A stretch of DNA of 64,000 nucleotides from Streptomyces sp. QL37 (GCF_002941025.1 NZ_PTJS01000001.1:2604001-2668000); one strand, 5' to 3'. Numbered from the stretch's first letter, positions 45,146 to 56,624 are shown. The notes: generated by a model not told the origin, from the letters alone. Program-made: numbers and translations.

Positions 45146-46421
45146 TGGTTGTCGCAACACCCCAGTTCAGGGGATGCGATGGACTTCAAGATCCGGGACC
45201 GGTCCGCTATCCAGGGGCGCCGTCCCTTGTCCGAGGAACGGCGCCTCTACCTTCAGCTCATGCAGCAGGGTGTGAGCAACAGAGAGGCATGCCGGATCGT
45301 CGGCATCAACGAGAAGACCGGGCGGCGCTGGCGTAACGGCCGCGCTCCGTCCGGCGGGCACGTCGGGGCGTCACCGATCACCGCGGTGGCGCCTTTGCCC
45401 GGTCTCTCGCGGTATCTGCGCGAGAGCGACCGCATACACATCGCCGACCGGCTGCGGGAGAAGGCAACGGTCCGCGCGATAGCCGCCGAGCTCGGCCGCA
45501 GCCCGTCCACGGTCAGCCGGGAGATCCGCCGCAACCGTCACCCGGTCAACGGCCAGTACCGGCCGCACGCGGCCCAGGCCCGCGCCGATGCCCGCCGGCC
45601 CCGCCCGAAGCCCGGGAAGATCGGCCAGAACCCACAGCTGCGGGACTTCATCCAAAACCACCTGGACATTCGGTGGAGCCCTGAGCAGATCTGCCAGGCT
45701 CTGCGGGCACAGTTCCCCCAGCAGCCGGAGATGCACGTGGTCCACGAGACGGTCTACCAGGCCCTCTACGTCCAGGGGCGGGGCGAACTGCGCCGCGAGC
45801 TGGCCCGCGCCCTGCGATCGGGCCGTGCCCGGCGCAAACCCCGCCGCCAGGCCCAGCAGCGCCAGCCGCGGTTCGCCACTCCGATGGTCATGATCAGCGA
45901 ACGACCGGCGGAGGCGGAGGACCGGGCCGTCCCCGGCCATTGGGAGGGCGACCTCATCATCGGCAAGGACGGCAAGTCCGCCATCGGCACCCTGGTCGAG
46001 CGCGCCACCCGCTACGTCATGCTCCTGCACCTGCCCGGCGACCACGGCGCCGAAAGCGTCCGGGACGCCCTGGTCACCACGGTCCAGACCCTGCCCGCCC
46101 ACCTCCGAAGGTCCCTGACCTGGGACCAGGGAAGCGAGATGGGCGCTCACGGCGCCTTCACCATCGCCACCGCCGTCCCGGTCTACTTCTGCGACCCCGC
46201 CAGCCCCTGGCAACGAGGCTCGAACGAAAACACCAACGGCCTGCTCCGCCAGTACTTCCCCAAAGGCACCGACCTCGCCGTCCACCCCCGCGAACACCTC
46301 GACGCCGTCGCTGCTGAGCTGAACGGCCGCCCACGCAAAACGCTCGGCTGGGAAACCCCAGCCGAGCGCCTGCATAAACTACTCGCGGCCTGACCAACAC
46401 GACCACGTGTTGCGACGATCC
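45146..46421 (+). mobile_element. IS30-family insertion sequence, 1276 bp
   Basis: The ends are imperfect inverted repeats: left TGGTTGTCGCAACAC and right GGATCGTCGCAACAC (reverse complement), 12 of 15 matching. CTAG flanks both ends (45142-45145 and 46422-46425), probably the target duplication; since CTAG is itself palindromic, the exact boundary is ambiguous by a base or two. One complete transposase gene fills it. It lies between the MFS exporter and the DUF6243 gene and breaks neither. Confidence 0.85.
45179..46393 (+). CDS. IS30-family transposase
   Basis: This 404-residue DDE transposase starts at ATG 45179 (GTG 45149 possible). It has an N-terminal helix-turn-helix (MQQGVSNREACRIVGINEKT), a second one (ATVRAIAAELGRSPSTVSREIRRN, the IS30 signature), and the catalytic triad in GHWEGDLIIGK, LTWDQGSEM and GSNENTNGLLRQYFPKGTDL. 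The motifs are all present and the frame is open throughout, so the element may be active. It acts on its own terminal repeats. Confidence 0.95.
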   Translation: MDFKIRDRSAIQGRRPLSEERRLYLQLMQQGVSNREACRIVGINEKTGRRWRNGRAPSGGHVGASPITAVAPLPGLSRYLRESDRIHIADRLREKATVRAIAAELGRSPSTVSREIRRNRHPVNGQYRPHAAQARADARRPRPKPGKIGQNPQLRDFIQNHLDIRWSPEQICQALRAQFPQQPEMHVVHETVYQALYVQGRGELRRELARALRSGRARRKPRRQAQQRQPRFATPMVMISERPAEAEDRAVPGHWEGDLIIGKDGKSAIGTLVERATRYVMLLHLPGDHGAESVRDALVTTVQTLPAHLRRSLTWDQGSEMGAHGAFTIATAVPVYFCDPASPWQRGSNENTNGLLRQYFPKGTDLAVHPREHLDAVAAELNGRPRKTLGWETPAERLHKLLAA

Positions 46422-46477
46422 CTAGAAACCGCCCCGAGGTGATCCGGGCCCGTGGTCGTACGGGTGGTGCGAGGAGG

Positions 46478-46681
46478 TCAGCTCTCGGCCGGTGCTTCCT
46501 GCGCCGGTGCGGCCTCGGCGGCGGCGGCGCGCTCACGCATCTTGCGCACCAGCTCCTGCTTCTTGTCCTCGGCGGCCTTGCGGTCGTTGTCGCGTGCGGG
46601 GCCCGCGCCCTGCCGTTCGCCGCGGGACAGCTTCTTGCGCTGTCCGCCCACGCCGAGGAGGTTGTTGCGGCTCTTGGCCAC
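46478..46681 (-). CDS. DUF6243 family small basic protein
   Basis: The start is GTG 46681 behind GGGAG, giving 67 residues. It begins AKSRNNLLGVGGQRKKLSRGERQ and has a charged helix (DNDRKAAEDKKQELVRKMRERAAAA) and an Ala/Glu/Pro tail. From memory the LLGVGGQRKKLSR motif is the DUF6243 signature of Streptomyces. It is basic and soluble; no function is known. A longer upstream extension would not be supported by ribosome-binding signals. Confidence 0.75.
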   Translation of the reverse strand: MAKSRNNLLGVGGQRKKLSRGERQGAGPARDNDRKAAEDKKQELVRKMRERAAAAEAAPAQEAPAES

Positions 46682-46863
46682 GGCGTTCTCCCATTCTTGA
46701 GTTGAGGAAGTGAGGATGACGTGTCGTGTATCGATCCGATGGGCGACGGGCGGTCGGCCCGTCGCGCGCTCACTCGTAGATCTGGAAGAAGGAGGACATG
46801 CCGAAAAGGTACCCCGGCCGGAGAGCTGACTCATCCGGTTTTCGGCCGGACCCCGCCGCCGGC

Positions 46864-47067
46864 TCAGGCGGTCGGGTCGACCGTGGCCTGATGGGCCTCG
46901 GTCAGGTGCTCCTCGGCCTTGAGCCAGGGCAGGAACTGCACCCCCTTGCGCCACCCGCAGGTGTCGCAGGTCAGCTGCCGCTGCATCCCCGACTTCCGTA
47001 CGTGGACGACGTGTTCACGGCCGTGCTGGTCCCATCTGGTGACCTTGCTCGTGGTCATGGACGGCAT
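46864..47067 (-). CDS. Small zinc-ribbon-like protein
   Basis: This 67-residue protein starts at ATG 47067 behind GGGAGG. It has one CDTCGW pair and two His in EEHLTEAHQ, giving a possible C-C-H-H zinc site of a single finger. The N-terminal half is beta-like (VTRWDQHGREHVVHVRKSG). The family is small and actinobacterial; the role is unknown. It lies downstream of glyS across a strong terminator, so it has its own promoter. Confidence 0.7.
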   Translation of the reverse strand: MPSMTTSKVTRWDQHGREHVVHVRKSGMQRQLTCDTCGWRKGVQFLPWLKAEEHLTEAHQATVDPTA

Positions 47068-47104
47068 GTGGGGCCTCCCTGTGGACGAGTGCGCCCAGTC
47101 TGCA

Positions 47105-47143
47105 CGAAGCCCCCGGTTCCGTACGCCGGAACCGGGGGCTTCG
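47105..47143 (-). terminator. glyS terminator
   Basis: CGAAGCCCCCGGTTCC pairs fully with GGAACCGGGGGCTTCG around a 7-base loop, 16 pairs, 19 bases beyond the glyS stop. Confidence 0.85.
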
Positions 47144-47161
47144 TCATGAGGCCGAGTGCGT

Positions 47162-48544
47162 TCAGCAGCCCAGGAGGCGGGAGCCGAGGTAGCTCTGGAT
47201 CTGGTCCAGGGAGACGCGCTCCTGCTTCATGGTGTCGCGCTCGCGCACGGTCACCGCGTTGTCGTCGAGGGTGTCGAAGTCGACGGTGACGCAGAACGGC
47301 GTGCCGATCTCGTCCTGGCGGCGGTAGCGGCGGCCGATGGCGCCCGCGTCGTCGAACTCGATGTTCCAGTTCTGCCGCAGGTCGGCGGCGAGGCCCTTGG
47401 CCTTCGGCGACAGCTGCGGGTTGCGGGACAGCGGCAGGACGGCGACCTTGACCGGCGCGAGGCGCGGGTCGAGGCGCATCACGGCGCGCTTCTCCATGAC
47501 GCCCTTGGCGTTGGGGGCCTCGTCCTCGCTGTACGCGTCGAGGAGGAAGGCCAGCATCGCGCGGCCGACACCGGCCGCCGGCTCGATGACGTACGGCGTG
47601 TAGCGCTCGCTCTTCTCCTGGTCGAAGTAGGAGAGGTCCGTGCCGGACGCCTTGGAGTGGGCCGTGAGGTCGTAGTCGGTGCGGTTGGCGACGCCCTCCA
47701 GCTCGCCCCACTCGCTGCCGCCGAAGCGGAAGCGGTACTCGATGTCGGCGGTGCGCTTGGAGTAGTGGGAGAGCTTCTCCGCGGGGTGCTCGAACCAGCG
47801 CATGTTCTCCTCGCGCATGCCGAGGCCCGTGTACCAGTTCCAGCGCTGCTGCATCCAGTACTCCTGCCACTCCTCGTCCTCACCCGGCTTGACGAAGAAC
47901 TCCATCTCCATCTGCTCGAACTCGCGGGTGCGGAAGATGAAGTTGCCCGGAGTGATCTCGTTCCGGAAGGACTTGCCCATCTGCGCGATGCCGAACGGCG
48001 GCTTCTTGCGCGAGGTCTGCTGCACCTGGCCGAAGTTGGTGAAGATGCCCTGGGCGGTCTCGGGGCGCAGGTAGGCGACCGAGCCGGAGTCCTGGGTCGG
48101 GCCGAGGTGCGTGGAGAGCAGGCCGGAGAACTGCTTGGGCTCCGTGAAGGTGCCCTTGTTACCGCAGTTGGGGCAGTTGAGGTCGGCCAGGCCGTTCACG
48201 GGAGGCTTGCCGTGCTTCTCCTCGTACGCCTCCTCCAGGTGGTCAGCGCGGTAACGCTTGTGACAGGAGGTGCACTCGGTGAGCGGGTCGGAGAACGTGG
48301 CGACGTGGCCGGACGCGACCCAGACCTCGGGGGCCAGGATGACCGACGAGTCGAGACCGACCACGTCCTCGCGCGAGGTGACCATGTAGCGCCACCACTG
48401 GCGCTTGAGGTTCTCCTTCAGCTCGACGCCCAGGGGCCCGTAGTCCCAGGCGGCCTTCTGACCACCGTAGATCTCACTGCAGGGGTAGACGAAGCCACGG
48501 CGCTTGCTCAGGCTGACGATGGTGTCGATCTTGTCGGCGGCCAC
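47162..48544 (-). CDS. glyS: Glycyl-tRNA synthetase (dimeric type)
   Basis: The start is GTG 48544, giving 460 residues, the usual Streptomyces length. Class II motifs are present: [34 protein letters not shown] at the N-terminus (motif 1 region), [14 protein letters not shown] (motif 2) and [20 protein letters not shown] (motif 3, catalytic Arg), with an anticodon domain at the C-terminus ([11 protein letters not shown]). Cys pairs CTSCHKRY and CPNCGNKG form a zinc site. It charges tRNA-Gly. It ends at a strong terminator. Confidence 0.96.
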   Translation of the reverse strand: MAADKIDTIVSLSKRRGFVYPCSEIYGGQKAAWDYGPLGVELKENLKRQWWRYMVTSREDVVGLDSSVILAPEVWVASGHVATFSDPLTECTSCHKRYRADHLEEAYEEKHGKPPVNGLADLNCPNCGNKGTFTEPKQFSGLLSTHLGPTQDSGSVAYLRPETAQGIFTNFGQVQQTSRKKPPFGIAQMGKSFRNEITPGNFIFRTREFEQMEMEFFVKPGEDEEWQEYWMQQRWNWYTGLGMREENMRWFEHPAEKLSHYSKRTADIEYRFRFGGSEWGELEGVANRTDYDLTAHSKASGTDLSYFDQEKSERYTPYVIEPAAGVGRAMLAFLLDAYSEDEAPNAKGVMEKRAVMRLDPRLAPVKVAVLPLSRNPQLSPKAKGLAADLRQNWNIEFDDAGAIGRRYRRQDEIGTPFCVTVDFDTLDDNAVTVRERDTMKQERVSLDQIQSYLGSRLLGC

Positions 48545-48767
48545 GGTGCTCTCTTCATTACGACGGCGGAACTGGACAGGTGGGCGGCGCGAACGCCTCG
48601 GTGGGGAATTGACGTACAACAGGGGCGCGGAGCGCCTCGGTGGGGGGTGGTGGTCGGGTGACGGGCGGGCGAATACCCCAGATTACCGGCGGGCGCACCC
48701 CCCATATCAAATCGGTGGGGCGCATCGCGGTCACCGGGTCCGGATCCGGGCATCTCATCAGCCTTGT

Positions 48768-48804
48768 TGACAATCGTTTCCACTTTTGTTGAAAATGACT
48801 GTCA
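48768..48804 (+). promoter_or_regulatory. Two Zur boxes over the znuA promoter
   Basis: TGACAATCGTTTCCA (48768-48782) and TGAAAATGACTGTCA (48790-48804) are 15-base palindromes of the Zur type (TGNNAA...TTNNCA). The -35 TTGACA (48767-48772) overlaps the first and the -10 GAAAAT (48791-48796, 18-base spacer) overlaps the second. Zinc-bound Zur would block both. The inferred transcription start coincides with the znuA ATG. Confidence 0.8.
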
Positions 48805-49793
48805 TGAACGTACGCCGCCTCATACCCACAGCCGCCGTCGCCGGAGCAGTCGCCCTCGGTCTCACCGCGCTCTCCGCCTGCTCCTCCTCCGACGCGGCCG
48901 AGGGCGGCAGCGACGGCAAGCTGGACGTGGTGGCGTCCTTCTACCCGATGCAGTTCCTGGCCGAGGAGATCGGCGGGTCGCACGTCTCCGTCACCTCACT
49001 GACGAAGCCGGGCGTGGAGCCGCACGACCTGGAGCTCTCCCCCCGGCAGATCGGCGGCCTGAGCGAGGCCGACTACATCCTGTACCTCAAGAACGTGCAG
49101 CCCGCGGTCGACGACGCCGTCGCACAGGCCGGCGTGAAGAACACCGTGGACGCGGCCGGACTCACCACGCTCGAGAACCACGGCTCCGAGGTCGACGGAC
49201 ACGACCACGGCGCCGAGGAGGGCGGGGAGCACGAGGGCGAGGAGCACTCCGAGGAGCACTCCGAGGAGGCCGGCCTCGACCCGCACGTCTGGCTGGACCC
49301 GGTGAAGTACGCCGAGGTCGCCGAGGGCGTCGGGAAGTCCTTCGAGAAGGCCGACCCGGACAACGCCGCCGACTACCGCAAGAACACCGAGACCCTGGTC
49401 GCCGAGCTGAACAAGCTGGACAAGGCCTACGAGACCGGGCTGAAGAACACCGCGACGAAGACGTTCATCACCACGCACTCCGCCTTCGGATACCTCGCCG
49501 AGCGCTACGGCCTCACCCAGGAGGGCATCGCCGGCCTCGACCCCGAGGCCGAGCCCAGCCCGGCCCGGATCAGCGAGATCCACTCCGTCGCCGGGAAGAA
49601 CAAGGCCACCACCGTATTCTTCGAGACGCTCGCCAGCGACAAGACCGCCGGCACCCTGGCGAAGGACCTCGGCCTGAAGACCGACGTCCTGGACCCGCTG
49701 GAGGGAATTACCGACAAGTCCGCGGGCGCTGACTACATCGAGGTCATGGAGTCCAACCTGGCCGCGCTGCAGAAGGCCCTCGGCGCGAAGTGA
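48804..49793 (+). CDS. znuA: Zinc ABC transporter, lipoprotein binding protein
   Basis: This 329-residue protein starts at ATG 48804; the inferred promoter gives a leaderless mRNA. It has a lipoprotein signal (AGAVALGLTALSACSSS; Cys about 23), the cluster A-1 metal-binding fold (LDVVASFYPMQFLAEEIGG) and a His/Glu-rich zinc-scavenging loop (DGHDHGAEEGGEHEGEEHSEEH, about residues 130-160; DPHVWLDP after it). It delivers zinc to ZnuB. It is the first gene of znuA-znuC-znuB-zur. Confidence 0.93.
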   Translation: MNVRRLIPTAAVAGAVALGLTALSACSSSDAAEGGSDGKLDVVASFYPMQFLAEEIGGSHVSVTSLTKPGVEPHDLELSPRQIGGLSEADYILYLKNVQPAVDDAVAQAGVKNTVDAAGLTTLENHGSEVDGHDHGAEEGGEHEGEEHSEEHSEEAGLDPHVWLDPVKYAEVAEGVGKSFEKADPDNAADYRKNTETLVAELNKLDKAYETGLKNTATKTFITTHSAFGYLAERYGLTQEGIAGLDPEAEPSPARISEIHSVAGKNKATTVFFETLASDKTAGTLAKDLGLKTDVLDPLEGITDKSAGADYIEVMESNLAALQKALGAK

Positions 49794-49835
49794 CCCGAGC
49801 AGCATCCCGAACCAGCCGCAGCACCGGAGGCGATC

Positions 49836-50612
49836 ATGCCTGAGCCCAGTACGCCGGAACCCGTGATCAGCATGCGCGGAGCCACGGCGACGCTCGGCGC
49901 CCGCCCGGTGCTGCGCGGTATCGACCTCACGGTCCACCGCGGCGAGGTCGTCGCCCTGCTCGGCGCCAACGGCTCCGGCAAGTCCACGGCCGTACGCTCC
50001 GTCATCGGCCAGGTGCCGCTCACCGGCGGGACCGTCGAGCTGTTCGGCACGCCGCTGCGCCGCTTCCGCCGGTGGGGCCGCGTCGGGTACGTACCGCAGC
50101 GCACCACGGCGGCGGGAGGCGTCCCCGCCACGATCCGCGAGGTCGTCGCCTCCGGGCGGCTGTCGCGTACGAGGTTCGGACCGCTCGGCAAGGGCGACCG
50201 GGCGGCCGTCGACCGGGCCATCGAGCTCGTCGGCCTCACCGACCGCGCCAAGGACTCCGTGAACGCTCTCTCCGGCGGCCAGCACCAGCGGGTCCTGATC
50301 GCCCGCGCGCTCGCCGCCGAGCCGGAGGTGCTGATCATGGACGAGCCGATGGCCGGCGTCGACCTGGCCAGCCAGGAGATCCTCGCCTCGACGCTGCGCG
50401 GACAGGTCGCCGGCGGAGCGACCGTGCTGCTCGTCCTGCACGAGCTCGGCGCCCTGGAACCGCTGATCGACCGGGCGATCGTCCTGCGCGACGGCTGTGT
50501 CACGCACGACGGCCCGCCCCCCGAGGCCGTGGGCCAGCACGCGCTGCCCGGCCACGACCACGTACACCCCCACGCGGCCTCCGAGCCCGTCCGGACGGGA
50601 CTGCTGACCTGA
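49836..50612 (+). CDS. znuC: Zinc ABC transporter, ATPase
   Basis: This 258-residue ATPase starts at ATG 49836. It has Walker A GANGSGKST (about 46), signature LSGGQHQRVLIARAL (about 147), Walker B LIMDEPMAGVD and a switch His (LVLHELG). A His-rich tail (GHDHVHPH) is typical of zinc ABC ATPases. It energises zinc uptake with ZnuB, whose start codon is 3 bases after its stop. Confidence 0.93.
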   Translation: MPEPSTPEPVISMRGATATLGARPVLRGIDLTVHRGEVVALLGANGSGKSTAVRSVIGQVPLTGGTVELFGTPLRRFRRWGRVGYVPQRTTAAGGVPATIREVVASGRLSRTRFGPLGKGDRAAVDRAIELVGLTDRAKDSVNALSGGQHQRVLIARALAAEPEVLIMDEPMAGVDLASQEILASTLRGQVAGGATVLLVLHELGALEPLIDRAIVLRDGCVTHDGPPPEAVGQHALPGHDHVHPHAASEPVRTGLLT

Positions 50613-50614
50613 TC

Positions 50615-51511
50615 ATGCTGGAATTCCTGAACCCTCCCTTCATGCAGCGGGCGCTGCTCGCGGCCGTCCTGGTCGGCATCACCGCCCCCGCCATCGGCAT
50701 CTACCTGGTCCAGCGCCGTCAGGCCCTGATGGGCGACGGCATCGGACACGTCGCGATGACCGGTGTCGGCCTCGGTTTCCTGCTCTCCACCAACCCCGTC
50801 TGGATGGCGACGCTCGTCGCCGTGGCGGGCTCGGTCGTGATGGAGCTGATCCGCTGGTACGGCCGCACCCGCGGCGACATCGCCCTGGCCATGCTGTTCT
50901 ACGGCGGCATGGCGGGCGGGGTGATGCTTATCAACCTCTCGGACACCGGCTCCAACGCCAACCTGACCTCGTTCCTCTTCGGCTCGCTGTCCACGGTCTC
51001 CGAGGAGGACGTCACCGCGATCGTCGTGCTGGCCGCCTTCGTGGTGCTGGTCACCGTGGGGCTGCGCCGCCAGCTGTTCGCGGTCAGCCAGGACGAGGAG
51101 TTCGCCCGGGTCACCGGACTCCCGGTGCGCGCGCTCAATCTGCTGGTCGCCGTGACGGCCGCCGTCACCGTCACCGTGGCGATGCGGGTCGTCGGCCTGC
51201 TGCTGGTCAGCGCGCTGATGGTGGTGCCGGTCGCCGCCGCCCAGCAGATCTCGAAGTCCTTCAAGGTGACGTTCGTCCTGGCCGTCGTCATCGGCACGGC
51301 CGTCACCCTGGCGGGCACCGTGACCTCGTACTACCAGGACGTGCCGCCGGGCGCGACGATCGTGCTGCTGGCCATCGCCGCGTTCGTCCTGCTGACGGCG
51401 CTCGCCACGCCGCTGGCCCGCAGGCGCGCCAAGGGCCGCGAGAGCGAGGAGGACCGGTGCACCCTTGAGGTACCGGCTGCCCGTCCGGCCTCGGACGACG
51501 TTCGGGTGTGA
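50615..51511 (+). CDS. znuB: Zinc ABC transporter, permease
   Basis: This 298-residue protein starts at ATG 50615 with about eight membrane helices. It has the ABC-3 family features: the conserved GIYLVQRRQALMGDGIGHVAM near the N-terminus and LLLVSALMVVPVAAAQQI. It forms the channel of the zinc importer. The C-terminus is charged (RRAKGRESEEDR). The zur gene begins 66 bases downstream on the same strand. Confidence 0.93.
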   Translation: MLEFLNPPFMQRALLAAVLVGITAPAIGIYLVQRRQALMGDGIGHVAMTGVGLGFLLSTNPVWMATLVAVAGSVVMELIRWYGRTRGDIALAMLFYGGMAGGVMLINLSDTGSNANLTSFLFGSLSTVSEEDVTAIVVLAAFVVLVTVGLRRQLFAVSQDEEFARVTGLPVRALNLLVAVTAAVTVTVAMRVVGLLLVSALMVVPVAAAQQISKSFKVTFVLAVVIGTAVTLAGTVTSYYQDVPPGATIVLLAIAAFVLLTALATPLARRRAKGRESEEDRCTLEVPAARPASDDVRV

Positions 51512-51576
51512 CCGTGCCGCCGGGACGGGCTGGCACAATGGCCCGACGTACGTACGGGCGACATGAGGAGGCAGCT

Positions 51577-52011
51577 GTGGCGACGGCGCCGATCAGTGGC
51601 ACGAACGCGGCTCCGGTGCGCGGCCGGTCCACCCGGCAGCGGGCGGCGGTCGCGGCGGCGCTCGACGAGGTCGACGAGTTCCGCAGCGCCCAGGACCTGC
51701 ACGATGTGCTCAAGCACCGGGGTGACTCGGTCGGGCTGACCACGGTCTACCGCACACTCCAGTCCCTCGCGGACGCCGGCGAGGTCGACGTCCTGCGCAC
51801 GACCGACGGTGAGGCCGTCTACCGGCGGTGCTCGACCGGTGACCACCATCACCACCTGGTCTGCCGCGTCTGCGGCAAGGCCGTCGAGGTGGAGGGGCCC
51901 GCCGTCGAGCAGTGGGCCGAGACCATCGCCTCGCAGCACGGCTATGTGAACGTGGCCCACACGGTGGAGATCTTCGGGACCTGCTCGGACTGCGCGGGCG
52001 CCAAGGGCTGA
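51577..52011 (+). CDS. zur: Zinc uptake regulator (Fur family)
   Basis: This 144-residue Fur-family repressor starts at GTG 51577 behind GAGGAGG. It has a winged helix (SVGLTTVYRTLQSLADAGEVDVL), the DGEAVYRRC metal-loop, the TGDHHHHLVCRVCGK His cluster and structural zinc site, and a C-terminal CSDC. It binds zinc and represses the znu genes through the boxes at 48768-48804. Its gene closes the operon it controls. Confidence 0.92.
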   Translation: MATAPISGTNAAPVRGRSTRQRAAVAAALDEVDEFRSAQDLHDVLKHRGDSVGLTTVYRTLQSLADAGEVDVLRTTDGEAVYRRCSTGDHHHHLVCRVCGKAVEVEGPAVEQWAETIASQHGYVNVAHTVEIFGTCSDCAGAKG

Positions 52012-52037
52012 GCCCCGGGCGGAGAACGACCGGCCCC

Positions 52038-52067
52038 GGAGGGGGCCCCGGCGACGGGGCCCCCTCC
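52038..52067. terminator. Bidirectional terminator between zur and uppS
   Basis: GGAGGGGGCCCC pairs fully with GGGGCCCCCTCC around a 6-base loop: 12 pairs in the 64 bases between the converging genes. Confidence 0.8.
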
Positions 52068-52075
52068 TCGCCGTC

Positions 52076-52888
52076 TCAGGCCTTGGTGATCTCCTCGGCA
52101 CCGCCGAAGCGCCGGTCGCGCCGGGCGAACTCCAGGCAGGCGTTCCACAGGTCACGCCGGTCGAAGTCCGGCCAGAGGACGTCCTGGAAGACCATCTCGG
52201 CGTACGCGCTCTGCCAGATCAGGTAGTTGGACGTGCGCTGCTCCCCGCTGGGGCGCACGAAGAGGTCCACGTCCGGCATGTCCGGGTAGTAGATGTACTT
52301 CGCGAACGTCTTCTCGTTGACCTTCGAGGGGTCGAGCTTCCCCTCCGCCACGTCCTGCGCGATGCGCTGCGCCGCGTCGGCGATCTCGGCCCGGCCGCCG
52401 TAGTTGACGCAGAAGTACAGCGTCATCCTGTCGTTGTCCTTGGTCTGCTCCTGGGCGACCTGGAGCTCCTGGACGACGGACTTCCACAGCTTCGGCATGC
52501 GGCCGACCCAGCGGATACGGATGCCGAGCTCGTCCATCTCGTCACGGCGGCGGCGGATGACGTCCCGGTTGAAGTTCATGAGGAACTTCACCTCGTCCGG
52601 CGAGCGCTTCCAGTTCTCCGTGGAGAAGGCGTACAGCGACAGGTTCTTGACGCCCATCTCGATGCAGCCCTTGAGGACGTCCATGACGACGCCCTCACCG
52701 ACCTTGTGGCCCTCGGTGCGCGGAAGACCCCGCTCCTTGGCCCAGCGGCCGTTACCGTCCATCACGACGGCTACGTGCTTGGGCACGAGCTCGCCGGGGA
52801 TCTTCGGCGGGGTGGCGCCGGAGGGGTGCGGCTCGGGGGTCTTGTACTCACGCCGGTTACGGCCACCGAGCATCCCGCGTACTGCCAT
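52076..52888 (-). CDS. uppS: Isoprenyl (undecaprenyl) diphosphate synthase
   Basis: This 270-residue cis-prenyltransferase starts at ATG 52888. [27 protein letters not shown] holds the catalytic Asp and the DGNGRW motif; [13 protein letters not shown] and [26 protein letters not shown] complete the active site. It makes C50-55 polyprenyl diphosphate for cell wall carriers. It is upstream of recO's other side: recO, then uppS run in one direction with 22 bases between, so probably co-transcribed. Confidence 0.95.
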   Translation of the reverse strand: MAVRGMLGGRNRREYKTPEPHPSGATPPKIPGELVPKHVAVVMDGNGRWAKERGLPRTEGHKVGEGVVMDVLKGCIEMGVKNLSLYAFSTENWKRSPDEVKFLMNFNRDVIRRRRDEMDELGIRIRWVGRMPKLWKSVVQELQVAQEQTKDNDRMTLYFCVNYGGRAEIADAAQRIAQDVAEGKLDPSKVNEKTFAKYIYYPDMPDVDLFVRPSGEQRTSNYLIWQSAYAEMVFQDVLWPDFDRRDLWNACLEFARRDRRFGGAEEITKA

Positions 52889-52910
52889 GGGCTTCTCTCG
52901 TCTCCCTGTG

Positions 52911-53657
52911 TCACTTCTCTACGTACCGCAGCGAGCGCAGGCCGCGCTCCAGATGCCAGTGCAGATAGGCGGACACGAGCCCGCTCCCCTCCCTGACATG
53001 ACGCGCCTCGGACGCGTCCGCCGTCTCCCAGTCGCCGCTGAGCAACGCGCTCAGCAGTTCGACGGCCTCCGCCGAGGGTACGACGCTGCCGGGTACCCGG
53101 CAGTCGCCGCATATGACGCCGCCCGCGGCGACGGAGAAGAACCGGTTCGGGCCGGGCATTCCGCACTTGGCGCAGTCGACGAAGCTGGGGGCGTAGCCGT
53201 TGACGGCCAGGGAGCGCAGCAGGAACGCGTCCAGGATGAGGTTGGGCGCGTGTTCGGCGCGCGCGAGGGTGCGCAGCCCGCCGACGAGCAGCAGGTACTG
53301 CTGGACCGCGGGCTCGCCCTCGTGGTCGGTGAACCGCTCGGCGGTCTCCAGCATGGCGGTGCCGGCGGTGTAGCGGGCGTAGTCGGAGACGATCCCGCCG
53401 CCGTACGGAGCGATCGTCTCGCTCTGGGTGCAGAGGGGGAGGCCCCGGCCGATCAGCTCGCTGCCGCGCGCGAAGAACTGCACGTCCACGTGGGAGAAGG
53501 GTTCGAGCCGCGCCCCGAATTTGGACTTGGTGCGGCGCACCCCGCGCGCGACCGCGCGCACCCGCCCGTGGCCGCGGGTCAGGATCGTGATGATCCGGTC
53601 GGCCTCGCCCAGCTTCTGCGTACGCAGCACGACGCCGTCGTCCCGGAACAAGCTCAT
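52911..53657 (-). CDS. recO: DNA repair protein RecO
   Basis: This 248-residue protein starts at ATG 53657 ([22 protein letters not shown]). It has an N-terminal OB-fold with the [12 protein letters not shown] loop, a helical domain and a zinc site: [12 protein letters not shown] and [11 protein letters not shown] (Cys pairs). It loads RecA with RecR in recombinational repair. It precedes uppS in the usual actinobacterial order. Confidence 0.93.
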   Translation of the reverse strand: MSLFRDDGVVLRTQKLGEADRIITILTRGHGRVRAVARGVRRTKSKFGARLEPFSHVDVQFFARGSELIGRGLPLCTQSETIAPYGGGIVSDYARYTAGTAMLETAERFTDHEGEPAVQQYLLLVGGLRTLARAEHAPNLILDAFLLRSLAVNGYAPSFVDCAKCGMPGPNRFFSVAAGGVICGDCRVPGSVVPSAEAVELLSALLSGDWETADASEARHVREGSGLVSAYLHWHLERGLRSLRYVEK

Positions 53658-53711
53658 GCACCCATTGTCGCCCACCGGGGCACCGGCAGGCCCCTGAGGG
53701 CGCAGGAGGGC

Positions 53712-54413
53712 CTATGAAGGCGTACGCGCCGCCTCCAGCAGCTTCGCCGTGTCCGCGGGGCAGAGCTGGAGCGCGCCGCCCACCGTGGTCAGCACCTCGC
53801 GCTCCGCCTGGCTGTACGGCCCGTCGGCGAGCGCGATCCTGGCGCCCCGCAGCAGGACCGCCTCGCGGCCGGGCACGGCCAGGTGCGGCGCGAGCGGCTC
53901 CAGGACCTCGTGGAGCTCTATGGCGAGGGCGGCGCCGCAGGCATCGGCCGCGGGGTCGGTCCCGTCGCCGGGCCCGGTGTCGGCGGCGAGCACCTCGACG
54001 ATGGTGAAGAGCTGTTCCTGGGAGCAGTCGTCGAGTCCCGCGTCGCGGACGGTGGCCGCGGCGGTCTCCAGGACCGTACGGGAGGTGGTGCCGCCCGCGG
54101 CGAGCACGGCGAGCGTGACGGTGTGCACGGCCTCCCGCAGCATGGCCGAGAAGCGGGTGGTGGTGGGGTGGTCGAGTGCGTCCGGCGGGAAGTGCGTGCC
54201 GCAGGCGGCGCATTCGACGACGGGCCCGGCGCTGCCCCGGGCGAGCAGCGGCAGCCCGAGGACGGTGAGGCGGTGGCGTCCTGTGAGGCGCCGGTAGTTG
54301 CGGTCGCCGCCGCAGCACGGGCAGAAGAACTCTCCGTCGCCGACGGCGTCCCAGACGGTACGGATGCCGTAGATGCGCAGTCTTATGGCGCGTTGTCCTT
54401 TGGCTGTCCGCAC
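53712..54413 (-). CDS. TerB-family protein with zinc ribbon
   Basis: This 233-residue protein starts at GTG 54413 behind GGAGG. A zinc ribbon (CPCCGGDRNYRRL and CAACGTHFPP) at the N-terminus precedes a helical TerB-like domain (about 85-230): AMLREAVHTVTLAVLAAGGTTS, RGARIALADGPYSQAEREVLTTVG. TerB proteins are linked with tellurite and stress response and bind metal; the exact role here is unknown. It lies upstream of recO on the same strand, 54 bases away. Confidence 0.8.
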   Translation of the reverse strand: MRTAKGQRAIRLRIYGIRTVWDAVGDGEFFCPCCGGDRNYRRLTGRHRLTVLGLPLLARGSAGPVVECAACGTHFPPDALDHPTTTRFSAMLREAVHTVTLAVLAAGGTTSRTVLETAAATVRDAGLDDCSQEQLFTIVEVLAADTGPGDGTDPAADACGAALAIELHEVLEPLAPHLAVPGREAVLLRGARIALADGPYSQAEREVLTTVGGALQLCPADTAKLLEAARTPS

Positions 54414-54525
54414 GTCGCACACCTCCGTAACGCCACGGCAACATTGCCGCGTTGGACGTGATGTTAGCCACATGCGTGATGTGGCGTCAGTATCCCGGAG
54501 GTCAAAACCCCGGGATATGGCCGAA

Positions 54526-54554
54526 CCCCGTCCACCCTCGGCGGGTGAACGGGG
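54526..54554 (-). terminator. leuA terminator
   Basis: CCCCGTCCACCC and GGGTGAACGGGG pair with one mismatch, 62 bases past the leuA stop. A second stem (TATCCCGG with CCGGGATA, 54491-54516) lies further on. Confidence 0.65.
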
Positions 54555-54615
54555 CTCTCGGGCCGGGCAGTTCAGCGGCGTTTCGGGTCTATGTCCGGAA
54601 TGCCGCGTGGTGGTG

Positions 54616-56543
<1,928 letters not shown>

Positions 56544-56624
56544 GATGCGGCAACACTAACCGAGGGGCGCCTGGTGCGTCGGTCCGTATCAGTATGCGGG
56601 ATCGCCTCTTCATGGAGGCGGAAC

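Noticed and set aside
46478..46954. A 158-residue version of the DUF6243 gene
   Set aside because: Its upstream part is out of character and lacks a ribosome-binding site; the 67-residue start at 46681 has one.
48594..48645. Repeated CGCCTCGGTGGGG before glyS as a regulatory repeat
   Set aside because: Only two short copies in GC-rich sequence; no clear link to a promoter.
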